DNA from: Larkinella sp965227735
Lineage (GTDB): Bacteria > Bacteroidota > Bacteroidia > Cytophagales > Spirosomataceae
Direction: 5' to 3'
Assembly (NCBI RefSeq): GCF_965227735.1
Contig: NZ_OZ245776.1
Span: forward strand, 7,316,001 to 7,380,000
DNA length: 64,000 nt
Shown here: positions 16,787-24,660 of the stretch, piece by piece
How positions within the stretch are numbered: the stretch's first letter is position 1
How the letters are laid out: each line of letters starts with the position of its first letter
Translations under genes and position numbers: made by a program
The notes under the pieces: model-generated
What the model saw: only the letters and a program-made list of their open reading frames with translations
Databases searched by the model: none
Told to the model about the DNA's origin: nothing

Positions 16787-17809
16787 ATGAATCGTAATAT
16801 TTCCGACGGCTTAAATTTTTTCTCGAAAGTAACCCCCAAACGTGCCTGGAACGCACTGAAAGTGTTGTCGAGTTATTACGAATCGAAATGGACCGGAAAG
16901 GCGGTTCATCGGGGTTCGCCGATTGCCATTTCGTTTGAACCTACCACCTCGTGTAACCTCCGCTGCCCCGAATGTCCGAGCGGATTGCGGTCGTTTACAA
17001 GGCCGACGGGCATGTTACCAGCCGATCTTTTCAAGCAGACCATTGACGAAATTGCCGATACGCTGTTGTACCTGACGTTCTATTTTCAGGGCGAACCGTA
17101 CCTGCATCCCGATTTCCTGAAACTGGTGGGCTACGCGTCGCAAAAAGGAATTTATACCGGAACCTCGACGAATGCGCATTACCTGACGGATGCCAACGCC
17201 CGAAAAACCGTCGAATCCGGGCTGGACCGGCTGATTATTTCCATCGACGGCACGACCCAGGAAACGTACCAGCAATACCGAGTGGGCGGGAAGCTGCACA
17301 AGGTGATCGAGGGCACGAAGAACATCATCAAATGGAAGAAGGAACTGAAGTCGAAAACGCCCCACGTGATTTTCCAGTTTCTGGTGGTCAAGCCGAATGA
17401 ACACCAGATTGGGGAAGTCTACCAACTGGCAAAAGAACTGGGCGTGGATGAAGTCGGTTTGAAAACCGCCCAGATTTACGACTTTGAACACGGCTCCGAT
17501 CTGATGCCGACCATCGACAAATACTCCCGCTACGAAAAAACAAACGACGGGACCTACGCCATCAAAAACGCGCTGGATGGGCATTGCTGGAAAATGTGGC
17601 ATTCGTGCGTCATTACCTGGGACGGTCTGGTGGTACCCTGCTGTTTCGACAAAGATGCCCACTACCGGCTGGGTGATTTGAAAGAACAGACGTTTACGCA
17701 GTTGTGGGGCAGTGAACCGTACCGGAAATTCCGGCAAACACTCATTCAGTCGCGCTCCGGCATTGAAATGTGTAAGAATTGCACGGAAGGGACACAGGTC
17801 TGGGCTTGA
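16787..17809 (+). CDS. Radical SAM/SPASM domain protein
   Basis: A 340-residue radical SAM enzyme. I prefer the ATG at 16787 over a TTG at 16778. The [4Fe-4S]-SAM cluster motif CNLRCPEC is near residue 58, followed by the motif FYFQGEPYLHPDFL (GEP). The C-terminal SPASM region has auxiliary-cluster cysteines in CWKMWHSCVITWDGLVVPCC and CKNC. SPASM proteins mature peptides or modify proteins, or act in cofactor and glycan metabolism. No precursor peptide is visible beside it, so the substrate is open. The next gene (parA) has its own spacer of 190 nt. Confidence 0.9.
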   Translation: MNRNISDGLNFFSKVTPKRAWNALKVLSSYYESKWTGKAVHRGSPIAISFEPTTSCNLRCPECPSGLRSFTRPTGMLPADLFKQTIDEIADTLLYLTFYFQGEPYLHPDFLKLVGYASQKGIYTGTSTNAHYLTDANARKTVESGLDRLIISIDGTTQETYQQYRVGGKLHKVIEGTKNIIKWKKELKSKTPHVIFQFLVVKPNEHQIGEVYQLAKELGVDEVGLKTAQIYDFEHGSDLMPTIDKYSRYEKTNDGTYAIKNALDGHCWKMWHSCVITWDGLVVPCCFDKDAHYRLGDLKEQTFTQLWGSEPYRKFRQTLIQSRSGIEMCKNCTEGTQVWA

Positions 17810-17911
17810 TCACAATAAAATAATACGACCGGAAACCTGAATGGGTAAGGGTCTAGACAGTCAGACGATTAGCGTATGGAATGCTCCGGTTTGTCTGCCC
17901 GTCATTTTTTC

Positions 17912-17947
17912 ATCCGTGAAACATTTTCAAAAAATCCGTGAAACGTT
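17912..17947 (+). promoter_or_regulatory. Two direct repeats ATCCGTGAAAC(A/G)TT upstream of parA
   Basis: Copies at 17912-17925 and 17934-17947 are 22 bp apart (about two helical turns). Each contains CGTGAAAC, the right half of the consensus parS palindrome TGTTTCACGTGAAACA, but the left half is missing. They precede a likely -7 element (GATATTTG, 17973-17980) and parA by about 55 bp. They could be operator half-sites for ParB or another regulator; this is not proven. Confidence 0.35.
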
Positions 17948-18000
17948 CCTTGCTTTAGAATAACCATCTATAGATATTTGGGTCTGTAACGAACAAACCC

Positions 18001-18789
18001 ATGGGTAAAGTTATTGCTATTGCCAACCAAAAGGGGGGCGTCGGAAAAACCACCACCACGATCAATCTGGCAGCCAGTCTGGCGGCTCTCGAGTTTCGAA
18101 CACTGATTGTCGATGCCGACCCACAGGCCAATTCCACGTCGGGTCTTGGTTATAATCCGAAAGAAATTGAGAACAGCATTTACGAGTGCATGATTGAAGA
18201 TATTCGCACCCGGGATGCCATCATCCAAACCGATTTTCCGAATCTTGACCTGCTACCCTCGCACATCGATTTAGTCGGGGCCGAAATTGAGATGATCAAT
18301 CTCAAAAACCGGGAGGAGAAAATGAAGGAGGCTTTGTATGATGTAAAAGATGAGTATGATTTTGTTATCATCGACTGCTCGCCTTCACTGGGTCTGATTA
18401 CCATCAACAGCCTGACAGCCGCCGACTCCGTCATTATTCCGGTTCAGTGCGAATATTTTGCCCTGGAAGGACTCGGTAAATTGCTGAATACCATCAAGAT
18501 CATTCAGTCGCGGCTCAACACGTCGCTGGCCATCGAAGGCATTCTGCTCACCATGTACGATCTGCGGGTTCGCCTGTCCAATCAGGTGGTTGGCGAAGTC
18601 ACGGCCCACTTCCAGCAAATGGTGTTCAACACCATTATCCCGCGCAACATTCGGCTGAGTGAATCACCCAGCTTCGGATTACCGGTTCTGGCGCAGGATG
18701 CCGACAGCAAAGGAGCCATCAGCTATCTGAATCTCGCCCGCGAAATTCTGATTAAAAATGGCCGGTTGCCGCAGGATCAGACCGTATAA
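18001..18789 (+). CDS. parA: Chromosome-partitioning ATPase ParA/Soj
   Basis: A deviant Walker A ATPase, 262 residues, that drives segregation of ParB-bound origins. IANQKGGVGKTTTTINLA is the deviant P-loop, with LIVDADPQANST following, and DFVIIDCSPSLGLITINSL the Walker B region. It lacks the N-terminal DNA-binding domain of plasmid ParA of type Ia, consistent with a chromosomal Soj type. parB starts 23 nt downstream. Confidence 0.96.
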   Translation: MGKVIAIANQKGGVGKTTTTINLAASLAALEFRTLIVDADPQANSTSGLGYNPKEIENSIYECMIEDIRTRDAIIQTDFPNLDLLPSHIDLVGAEIEMINLKNREEKMKEALYDVKDEYDFVIIDCSPSLGLITINSLTAADSVIIPVQCEYFALEGLGKLLNTIKIIQSRLNTSLAIEGILLTMYDLRVRLSNQVVGEVTAHFQQMVFNTIIPRNIRLSESPSFGLPVLAQDADSKGAISYLNLAREILIKNGRLPQDQTV

Positions 18790-18812
18790 TATCCAACCCG
18801 AATCAAGCAGCC

Positions 18813-19730
18813 ATGGATAATACGAACGCAAAAAGTAATCCGAAGAAAATGATAGGTCTGGGGCGTGGGTTAGGAGCCTTATTGCATGACAGTGACCAGG
18901 TAAATCGTCCCAGCAAACCGTCGCCGTATGAGTCGATCTCAACGATGACGGAAATCAGCGTCAACCACGTTGAAACCAATCCCTTTCAGCCCCGAACCCG
19001 GTTCGATGAAGAGGCTTTGATGGAATTGGCGGAGTCGATCCGGGTCCAGGGCATTATCCAGCCCATTACGGTTCGGCAACTGGGCCGCGACCAGTACCAG
19101 TTGATTGCCGGTGAACGGCGGTTACAGGCGTCCCGCCTGATCGGGCTGACGCACGTGCCGGCCTATGTTCGGCAGGCCAACGACCAGCAGATGCTGGAAA
19201 TGGCGCTGATCGAAAACATTCAGCGTGAAAACCTGAATTCGATCGAAATTGCCCTGAGCTACCAACGGCTCATTACCGAATGCAATCTGAAACAGGAAGA
19301 ACTGGGCGCCCGGGTCGGGAAAAACCGGACGACGGTGAATAACTACATCCGGTTGCTGAAATTACCGCCGGTGATTCAGGCGGCTTTGCGTGACACCAAA
19401 ATTCAGATGGGACACGCCCGGGCCATTATCAACGTCGATAATCCGGATATCCAGATCAAACTATTCAACAGGCTGATTGAGGAAGACTGGTCGGTTCGCC
19501 GGGTAGAGGAAGCCGTACGCGGCCTGTCAACAGCACCCGAAAACGAACCCGAACGCCGGTCGACACCCTACAAGCAGGAGATTCGCGGGTTGCAGTTTAA
19601 ACTATCGTCCATGTTTGGAACCAAGGTGTCCATCAAGGCTGACGACAAGCACAAGGGGGAGATTAAAATTCCGTTTACCTCCCAGGATGAAATGAACCGG
19701 ATTCTGGAAGTGCTGAATTACAAGGCATAA
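18813..19730 (+). CDS. parB: Chromosome-partitioning protein ParB/Spo0J
   Basis: A 305-residue parS-binding CTPase clamp. The N-terminus GLGRGLGALL is the ParA-activating region. The CTP-binding box contains NPFQPRTRFDEEALMELAESI and the GERRLQASRL motif, and the helix-turn-helix lies at KQEELGARVGKNRTTVNNYIRLL. A linker (~230-250) leads to the C-terminal dimerisation domain. parA-parB followed by DUF5683, dapB and lepB is a recurrent Bacteroidota order. Confidence 0.96.
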   Translation: MDNTNAKSNPKKMIGLGRGLGALLHDSDQVNRPSKPSPYESISTMTEISVNHVETNPFQPRTRFDEEALMELAESIRVQGIIQPITVRQLGRDQYQLIAGERRLQASRLIGLTHVPAYVRQANDQQMLEMALIENIQRENLNSIEIALSYQRLITECNLKQEELGARVGKNRTTVNNYIRLLKLPPVIQAALRDTKIQMGHARAIINVDNPDIQIKLFNRLIEEDWSVRRVEEAVRGLSTAPENEPERRSTPYKQEIRGLQFKLSSMFGTKVSIKADDKHKGEIKIPFTSQDEMNRILEVLNYKA

Positions 19731-19846
19731 AAAAAGTTAATTTCCTGAAATCCGGTGGCGGGTCGGATGCGTACTACGTTAGTATACGGACAATCTGCAC
19801 TGAAAACACTTGGAAGATGGAAACAGGATACCGGGTACGGTTACGA

Positions 19847-20494
19847 ATGGAGTGGAAAAAATACATTTGGGTTAGCATGCTGATCCTGCTGGGTACAGCG
19901 GCACACGGGCAAACACCGGCTGGTGCGGTTCCCGGCATACAGCCACAGCCGGTTTTGGTCGATTCTGCTCGCACGCTGGTCACGGCTGATACGATTTCGC
20001 TGACGCCGAAGCAGAACGCGAAGATTCGTAAAATTGTACCGAGAACCGCCACGATTCGCTCGGCCATTTTGCCGGGGCTCGGCCAGATTCACAACGGCCA
20101 CTGGTGGAAAGTGCCGATCATTTACGCCGGATTTGGGACTATGATCTATTTTTCCCAGTACTACAGTGGTGAATACCGAATGTATCGGGACTATGGCATT
20201 AAGGCGAACTATTCTACAGGTCAGGAAACCGAAGTGCCGGGCTACTCGCGAAAAATAACCGTGGCCGAACTGGAACGGGCCGCCCGCGCTGTTGCACGGT
20301 ATCGGGATTATAACTACTTGGGAATTGGCCTGTTGTGGGGGGTGAATGTCATTGAAGCCAACGTGACGGCCCACTTGAAAACGTTCGATATTTCGGAAGA
20401 CCTGACGATGAAAGTAAAGCCGGGATTGCTGATGCCCGTCATCGGCATCATGCCGGTTCCGGGAATCCGGGTTGCTTTCCAGTTTAAAAATTGA
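19847..20494 (+). CDS. DUF5683 domain protein
   Basis: A 215-residue secreted or membrane protein. I take the ATG at 19847 (MEWKKYIWVSMLILLGTAA) because it places the signal peptide at the N-terminus. The family signature RSAILPGLGQIHNGHWWKVP precedes a predicted membrane segment (IIYAGFGTMIYFSQYY), and a second hydrophobic segment is near YNYLGIGLLWGVNVIEA. The function is unknown; the gene typically sits between parB and dapB in this phylum, as here. Confidence 0.88.
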   Translation: MEWKKYIWVSMLILLGTAAHGQTPAGAVPGIQPQPVLVDSARTLVTADTISLTPKQNAKIRKIVPRTATIRSAILPGLGQIHNGHWWKVPIIYAGFGTMIYFSQYYSGEYRMYRDYGIKANYSTGQETEVPGYSRKITVAELERAARAVARYRDYNYLGIGLLWGVNVIEANVTAHLKTFDISEDLTMKVKPGLLMPVIGIMPVPGIRVAFQFKN

Positions 20495-20513
20495 AGCCAG
20501 AACGATTACCTGA

Positions 20514-21242
20514 ATGAAGATTTTATTACTCGGATACGGCAAAATGGGTAAAACCATCGAGCAGATTGCGCTGAACCGGGGGCACGAAATTGCGGGTCGG
20601 ATCGATGTCAACAACCGCGCCGATCTGGATGCTTTAGGAAAAGAAGACGTCGATGTCGCCATTGAATTCAGTTCGCCGGAAGCCGCGCTGGACAACGTAC
20701 GCGATTGTTTGAAACGCGGTTGGCCGGTGGTTTGCGGCACAACCGGCTGGCTCGAACACCGGGCGGAAATTGAAGAACTGTGCCGTCAGCAACACGGAGC
20801 CTTTTTTTATGCTTCGAACTACAGCATTGGCGTCAATCTGTTTTTCCGGCTTAACAAGATACTGGCCCGGTTTATGAAGGGCTATCCGTCATACCACGTA
20901 TCGATGACCGAAGTGCATCATACCGAGAAAAAAGATGCACCAAGCGGAACGGCCATTACGTTGGCGGAAGGCATCATTGAACAGATTTCGACCAAAAAGC
21001 GTTGGGTCAATGACGTTGATAGTCAACCGGATGCGGTTTTGATTGAATCCCTGCGGGAAGGCACGGTGCCGGGAACCCACGTGGTTCGGTATGATTCGGA
21101 GGTCGATACCATCGAGATCAAACACGTCGCCCACAGCCGCCAGGGATTTGCCCTCGGCGCCCTCACCGCCGGGGAATGGCTGGTAGGGAAAGAAGGCGTT
21201 TTTGGAATGGAAGATCTGTTGGGAGAAACCGTTAATGTATAA
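20514..21242 (+). CDS. dapB: 4-hydroxy-tetrahydrodipicolinate reductase
   Basis: A lysine/diaminopimelate pathway enzyme that reduces HTPA with NAD(P)H; 242 residues, within the shorter Bacteroidota range. N-terminal LLGYGKMGKTIEQIA binds the nucleotide; VVCGTTGW and the catalytic motif MTEVHHTEKKDAPSGTA are clear. Starts 19 nt after the DUF5683 stop, so it is in the same operon. Confidence 0.96.
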   Translation: MKILLLGYGKMGKTIEQIALNRGHEIAGRIDVNNRADLDALGKEDVDVAIEFSSPEAALDNVRDCLKRGWPVVCGTTGWLEHRAEIEELCRQQHGAFFYASNYSIGVNLFFRLNKILARFMKGYPSYHVSMTEVHHTEKKDAPSGTAITLAEGIIEQISTKKRWVNDVDSQPDAVLIESLREGTVPGTHVVRYDSEVDTIEIKHVAHSRQGFALGALTAGEWLVGKEGVFGMEDLLGETVNV

Positions 21243-21248
21243 AGTAAG

Positions 21249-21347
21249 AAATATCGAACACCGAATACTGAATAACGAATAACGAAATAGTCGGGCCCAA
21301 GTCGGTTCGTTATTCCATATTCGGTGTTCATTATTCATTATTCATTT
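21249..21347 (+). repeat. Heptamer inverted-repeat element D
   Basis: Left-arm words in 7-nt register: GAACACC, GAATACT, GAATAAC, GAATAAC, GAAATAG (21256-21290). The right arm has TTC at 21306, 21313, 21320, 21327, 21334 and 21341, exactly every 7 nt (ATTCCAT, ATTCGGT, GTTCATT, ATTCATT, ATTCATT). 21256-21279 pairs with 21306-21329 over 24 bp with two mismatches and a 26-nt loop. It sits between dapB and lepB, which point the same way. Confidence 0.85.
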
Positions 21348-21354
21348 CAAAAGC

Positions 21355-22491
21355 ATGTCTGTCGTTAAAAACCAGGAAACCGCCACCCGGCGCACTGTCA
21401 AGAATAAATCGCCGTTCCGTGAGTGGATTGATTCCATTGTCTTTGCGGTGGTTGCGGCTACGCTGATTCGCTGGCTGTTCATGGAAGCATTCACGATTCC
21501 GACGCCTTCGATGGAAAAAAGCTTGCTGGTTGGAGATTTTTTGTTTGTGAGTAAACTGCATTACGGAACCCGGACCCCGAAAACCCCTTTGCAGGTTCCA
21601 CTGACGCACCAGAAAATCTGGGGGACCGAAATACCGTCGTACCTCGACTGGATTCAATTGCCCCAATATCGTCTGCCCGGTTTCTCGTCCGTCAAGCAGG
21701 GCGACGTCGTGGTATTTAACTACCCCCCCGAAGATTATCCGACCGATCTTAAAACCAATTACATCAAACGTTGCATCGGTGTTGCGGGGGATGTACTGGA
21801 AGTGCGCGACCGCAAGGTTTTCGTCAATGGCCAGGCGTTTCCCGACCCGGTAAAATCCGAAACGGAATATTTTCTGAAGACAAATTCGGTGATCAGTGCC
21901 AAAGTGTTCAAGCGGTATGACATCACGGATTTTGAGCAAAGCACGGAAACATTTAATGATACGATTGCCGCAAACGATGCTTCCGGCTACCGGATTCATA
22001 CCACCCCGGAAACTGCAGCACTGTTGAAGCAGCAGGATTTTGTGCAGGGCATCGAAGCCCTGAGTACGCCGAAAGGATCGGTCAATCCTTTCCAGCCGGT
22101 GTATCCGCAGTCGTCGCTGTTTCCCTGGAATGTCGATAATTACGGCCCGATTACAATCCCGAAAGAAGGCGCGACGATCCAACTGGACGAAAAAAATATT
22201 GCTTTGTACGGCCCGGTGATTCAAAAATACGAGGGCAATGAGAAGGTCGAACTGGCCGAAAATTCCGTTAAAATTGATGGGAAAGCCATTACGTCTTACA
22301 CTTTCAAGCAGGATTATTACTTTATGATGGGCGATAACCGCCACAACTCCGCCGACTCGCGGTATTGGGGTTTTGTACCCGCCGATCACATTGTGGGTAA
22401 AGCGGTTTTCATCTGGATGTCGATCGATCCCAATCCGGAAAGCGTTCTGAATAAAATCCGCTGGAACCGCCTGTTCCGCATTATTGACTAA
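21355..22491 (+). CDS. lepB: Signal peptidase I
   Basis: An inner-membrane protease that removes signal peptides. It has 378 residues, longer than E. coli LepB because of a large insertion between the catalytic boxes, as is usual in Bacteroidota. One N-terminal membrane segment (~26-45) precedes the nucleophile Ser52 (PTPSMEKSL). The general base is Lys138 in YIKRCIG, and the box E motif MMGDNRHNSADSR is near the C-terminus. Separated from dapB by element D. Confidence 0.95.
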   Translation: MSVVKNQETATRRTVKNKSPFREWIDSIVFAVVAATLIRWLFMEAFTIPTPSMEKSLLVGDFLFVSKLHYGTRTPKTPLQVPLTHQKIWGTEIPSYLDWIQLPQYRLPGFSSVKQGDVVVFNYPPEDYPTDLKTNYIKRCIGVAGDVLEVRDRKVFVNGQAFPDPVKSETEYFLKTNSVISAKVFKRYDITDFEQSTETFNDTIAANDASGYRIHTTPETAALLKQQDFVQGIEALSTPKGSVNPFQPVYPQSSLFPWNVDNYGPITIPKEGATIQLDEKNIALYGPVIQKYEGNEKVELAENSVKIDGKAITSYTFKQDYYFMMGDNRHNSADSRYWGFVPADHIVGKAVFIWMSIDPNPESVLNKIRWNRLFRIID

Positions 22492-22518
22492 CCGAAGCAG
22501 GGTTAGGACTTACTAAGG

Positions 22519-22597
22519 AATGTAAAATGATGAATGAAAAATGTAAAAGTAGTTTCCAAACCAGCACTTTTACATTTTTCATTCATCATTTTACATT
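22519..22597. repeat. Heptamer inverted-repeat element E (perfect 32-bp stem)
   Basis: 22519-22550 is a perfect inverted repeat of 22566-22597, with a 15-nt loop. Left-arm words: AATGTAA, AATGATG, AATGAAA, AATGTAA, AAGTAGT. Right-arm CATT recurs at 22573, 22580, 22587 and 22594. Lies between the convergent lepB and ung genes, where no other terminator is visible. Confidence 0.92.
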
Positions 22598-22623
22598 TAT
22601 TATTCTTTTAATTGAGCGGTTGA

Positions 22624-23289
22624 TTACCACTCAATTTCGGCAAGCCCTTTGCTTTTCAGGTAAGCATTGGCCTGGCTAAAATGCCGGGTGCCAAACCAGC
22701 CGCCATAATTGGCCGCCATTGGCGAGGGATGTTTGGCTTTCAGAACCAGGTGTTTGCGGCCGTCGATAATGGCCCCTTTCTTTTGGGCATAGGCGCCCCA
22801 GAGCATAAAAACCAGGTTTTCTTTTTCGTCGGACAGGTGCTGAATGGCGGCATCCGTAAATGTTTCCCAACCTTTGTTCTGGTGCGAACCGGCCTGATTG
22901 GCCCGCACCGTCAGCGTGGCGTTGAGCAGCAAAACGCCCTGAACCGCCCAGCGTTCCAGATTGCCGGATTTTGGAATCTCCGTACCCAGATCGTCTTTGA
23001 TTTCTTTAAAAATATTGACCAGCGAGGGCGGTTTGGAAATTCCGTCATTGACCGAAAACGATAATCCGTTGGCCTGACCTTCGCCGTGATATGGGTCCTG
23101 CCCCAGAATAACGACCTTGGTCTGATCGAACGGACATTTATCGAAAGCGTTGAAAATCAGTTTGCCCGGCGGATAGCATCGGTGCGTGGTATATTCCAGC
23201 CGGACGAATTCGGCCAACTGGGGGAAATACGGTTTTTCAAATTCAGCGTGCAGCCGTTGCTGCCAGGAGGGTTCAATGACAACCTTCAT
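22624..23289 (-). CDS. ung: Uracil-DNA glycosylase (family 1)
   Basis: A base-excision repair enzyme that removes uracil from DNA; 221 residues, normal length. The catalytic water-activating motif GQDPYHG and the DNA-intercalation motif HPSPMAANYGG are both intact, with LLNATLTVRANQAGSH between them. Start at 23289 (MKVVIEPSWQ). Confidence 0.96.
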   Translation of the reverse strand: MKVVIEPSWQQRLHAEFEKPYFPQLAEFVRLEYTTHRCYPPGKLIFNAFDKCPFDQTKVVILGQDPYHGEGQANGLSFSVNDGISKPPSLVNIFKEIKDDLGTEIPKSGNLERWAVQGVLLLNATLTVRANQAGSHQNKGWETFTDAAIQHLSDEKENLVFMLWGAYAQKKGAIIDGRKHLVLKAKHPSPMAANYGGWFGTRHFSQANAYLKSKGLAEIEW

Positions 23290-23453
23290 ATAAATGGTGT
23301 TTGAGATTCGGTAAAGGATGGACGCGTTCGAAACATTTCATGCGTTATACTGACAAAAGTAGCCGAAACCGAAAATAATCGGTGACCTTATTGGAATTAT
23401 AAACTCTTAAAATTAATTTTCGTTTTAAGGGTATTTACCAACACGGAACGAAA

Positions 23454-23840
23454 ATGATATCGGCAGTTACCGACGGCGTCAAGGTCAGTGTGATGACCGA
23501 ATACCAACCGGAATATTCCAGTCCGTCACAGGCGCATTATGTGTTTACGTATCGAATTACCATCGAAAACGAAGGGCCATCGACCGTTCAACTCCTGCGA
23601 CGTCACTGGATTATTTACGACGCCCACGGTATGGCGCGGGAAGTGGAAGGCGAGGGCGTGGTAGGTCAGCAGCCCATTCTGGAGCCGGGCGAAACCCATG
23701 AGTACGTTTCAGGCTGCAATCTGCGGTCGAGCCTTGGCAAAATGGGAGGGACCTATCTGATGGAACGGATCATTGATGGAAAACAGTTTCGGGTCAATAT
23801 TCCTGAATTTACGATGGTGGTTCCGTATCGGTTGAATTAA
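23454..23840 (+). CDS. apaG: ApaG domain protein
   Basis: A 128-residue protein with the ApaG/FN3-like beta-sandwich fold. Family features are YVFTYRITIENEGPSTVQLLRRHWII, GEGVVGQQPILEPGETHEYVSG and a C-terminal FRVNIPEFTM. Bacterial ApaG was linked to Co/Mg resistance genetically; the biochemical role is unclear. It has its own spacer from the divergent ung. Confidence 0.93.
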   Translation: MISAVTDGVKVSVMTEYQPEYSSPSQAHYVFTYRITIENEGPSTVQLLRRHWIIYDAHGMAREVEGEGVVGQQPILEPGETHEYVSGCNLRSSLGKMGGTYLMERIIDGKQFRVNIPEFTMVVPYRLN

Positions 23841-23879
23841 TTGTAGTCTGTTTTAAATCCGTGGTAGCGGTTTTGTTTC

Positions 23880-24653
23880 TTGATTCGTGCTTATCTGAAA
23901 TTTCTCCTGAAGGCCGGCGATGCGCATTCTCTGCATTCGCCGTTTGTATTTGATCTATATTCCACCCTCATTCGTCGCGACAACCCTGATGAGCCGCAAT
24001 TTGCGCCCATTCGGGCTTTGCAGCAGCAGTTGTTGAAGGATGTCACCCGAATTCAGATAACGGATTTTGGGGCGGGTTCCCGCATCAATGCGTCGCGCGA
24101 ACGGGCCATCCGGGACATTGCTAAAAATTCGCAGAAACCGGCGCGTTTCGGGCGGTTGATGTACCGCCTGATTCAACGGTTCCAGTCGCAGACCATTGTC
24201 GATCTGGGTACATCGCTTGGCATCACGACATTGTATGAGGCTGTAGCGGCTCCTGAGGCACAAATCCTGACTTTCGAGGGGTGTCCGCAAACCGCTGCCG
24301 TGGCCCGACGCAACTTTCAGCAGTTGAACCAATCGTCTATTGAAATCATAACCGGTAACATCGACACGACTTTGCCGGAACGATTGAAGACGGTTTCTGC
24401 CATCGACTTCGCTTTTTTCGATGCCAACCACCGGTTTGAACCGACCGTTCGGTATTTTGAAACCTGTCTTGCGAAGGCACATAACGATTCCTGTTTTATT
24501 TTTGACGATATTCACTGGTCGGATGAGATGGAGCAGGCCTGGGAGACGATCAAGGCGCATCCGGGGGTGACCATTTCCATCGATCTTTTTTACGTCGGGT
24601 TGGTCTTTTTCCGGAGCCAGCAGCCCAAACAGGATTTTGTTCTGAAGTTTTAA
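23880..24653 (+). CDS. Class I SAM-dependent methyltransferase-like protein
   Basis: A 257-residue protein that begins at a TTG. The N-terminus IRAYLKFLLKAGDAHSLHSP matches the conserved start of this Bacteroidota family (the HSPFVFDLY motif), so TTG is probably genuine. The glycine-rich SAM-binding strand is QTIVDLGTSLGITTLYEA (~100-118), followed by acidic FEGCPQ and FAFFDANHRFEPTVRYFE. The substrate is unknown. It is 7 nt from the next gene, implying cotranscription with the copper/heme lipoprotein. Confidence 0.82.
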   Translation: MIRAYLKFLLKAGDAHSLHSPFVFDLYSTLIRRDNPDEPQFAPIRALQQQLLKDVTRIQITDFGAGSRINASRERAIRDIAKNSQKPARFGRLMYRLIQRFQSQTIVDLGTSLGITTLYEAVAAPEAQILTFEGCPQTAAVARRNFQQLNQSSIEIITGNIDTTLPERLKTVSAIDFAFFDANHRFEPTVRYFETCLAKAHNDSCFIFDDIHWSDEMEQAWETIKAHPGVTISIDLFYVGLVFFRSQQPKQDFVLKF

Positions 24654-24660
24654 CTGCCTT

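Noticed and set aside
17912..17947. A full parS site
   Set aside because: Only right half-sites are present; the TGTTTCAC half is missing at both copies.
21331..22389. 352-codon minus-strand frame opposite lepB
   Set aside because: lepB has intact catalytic motifs in the sense frame; the antisense frame runs on because of codon bias.
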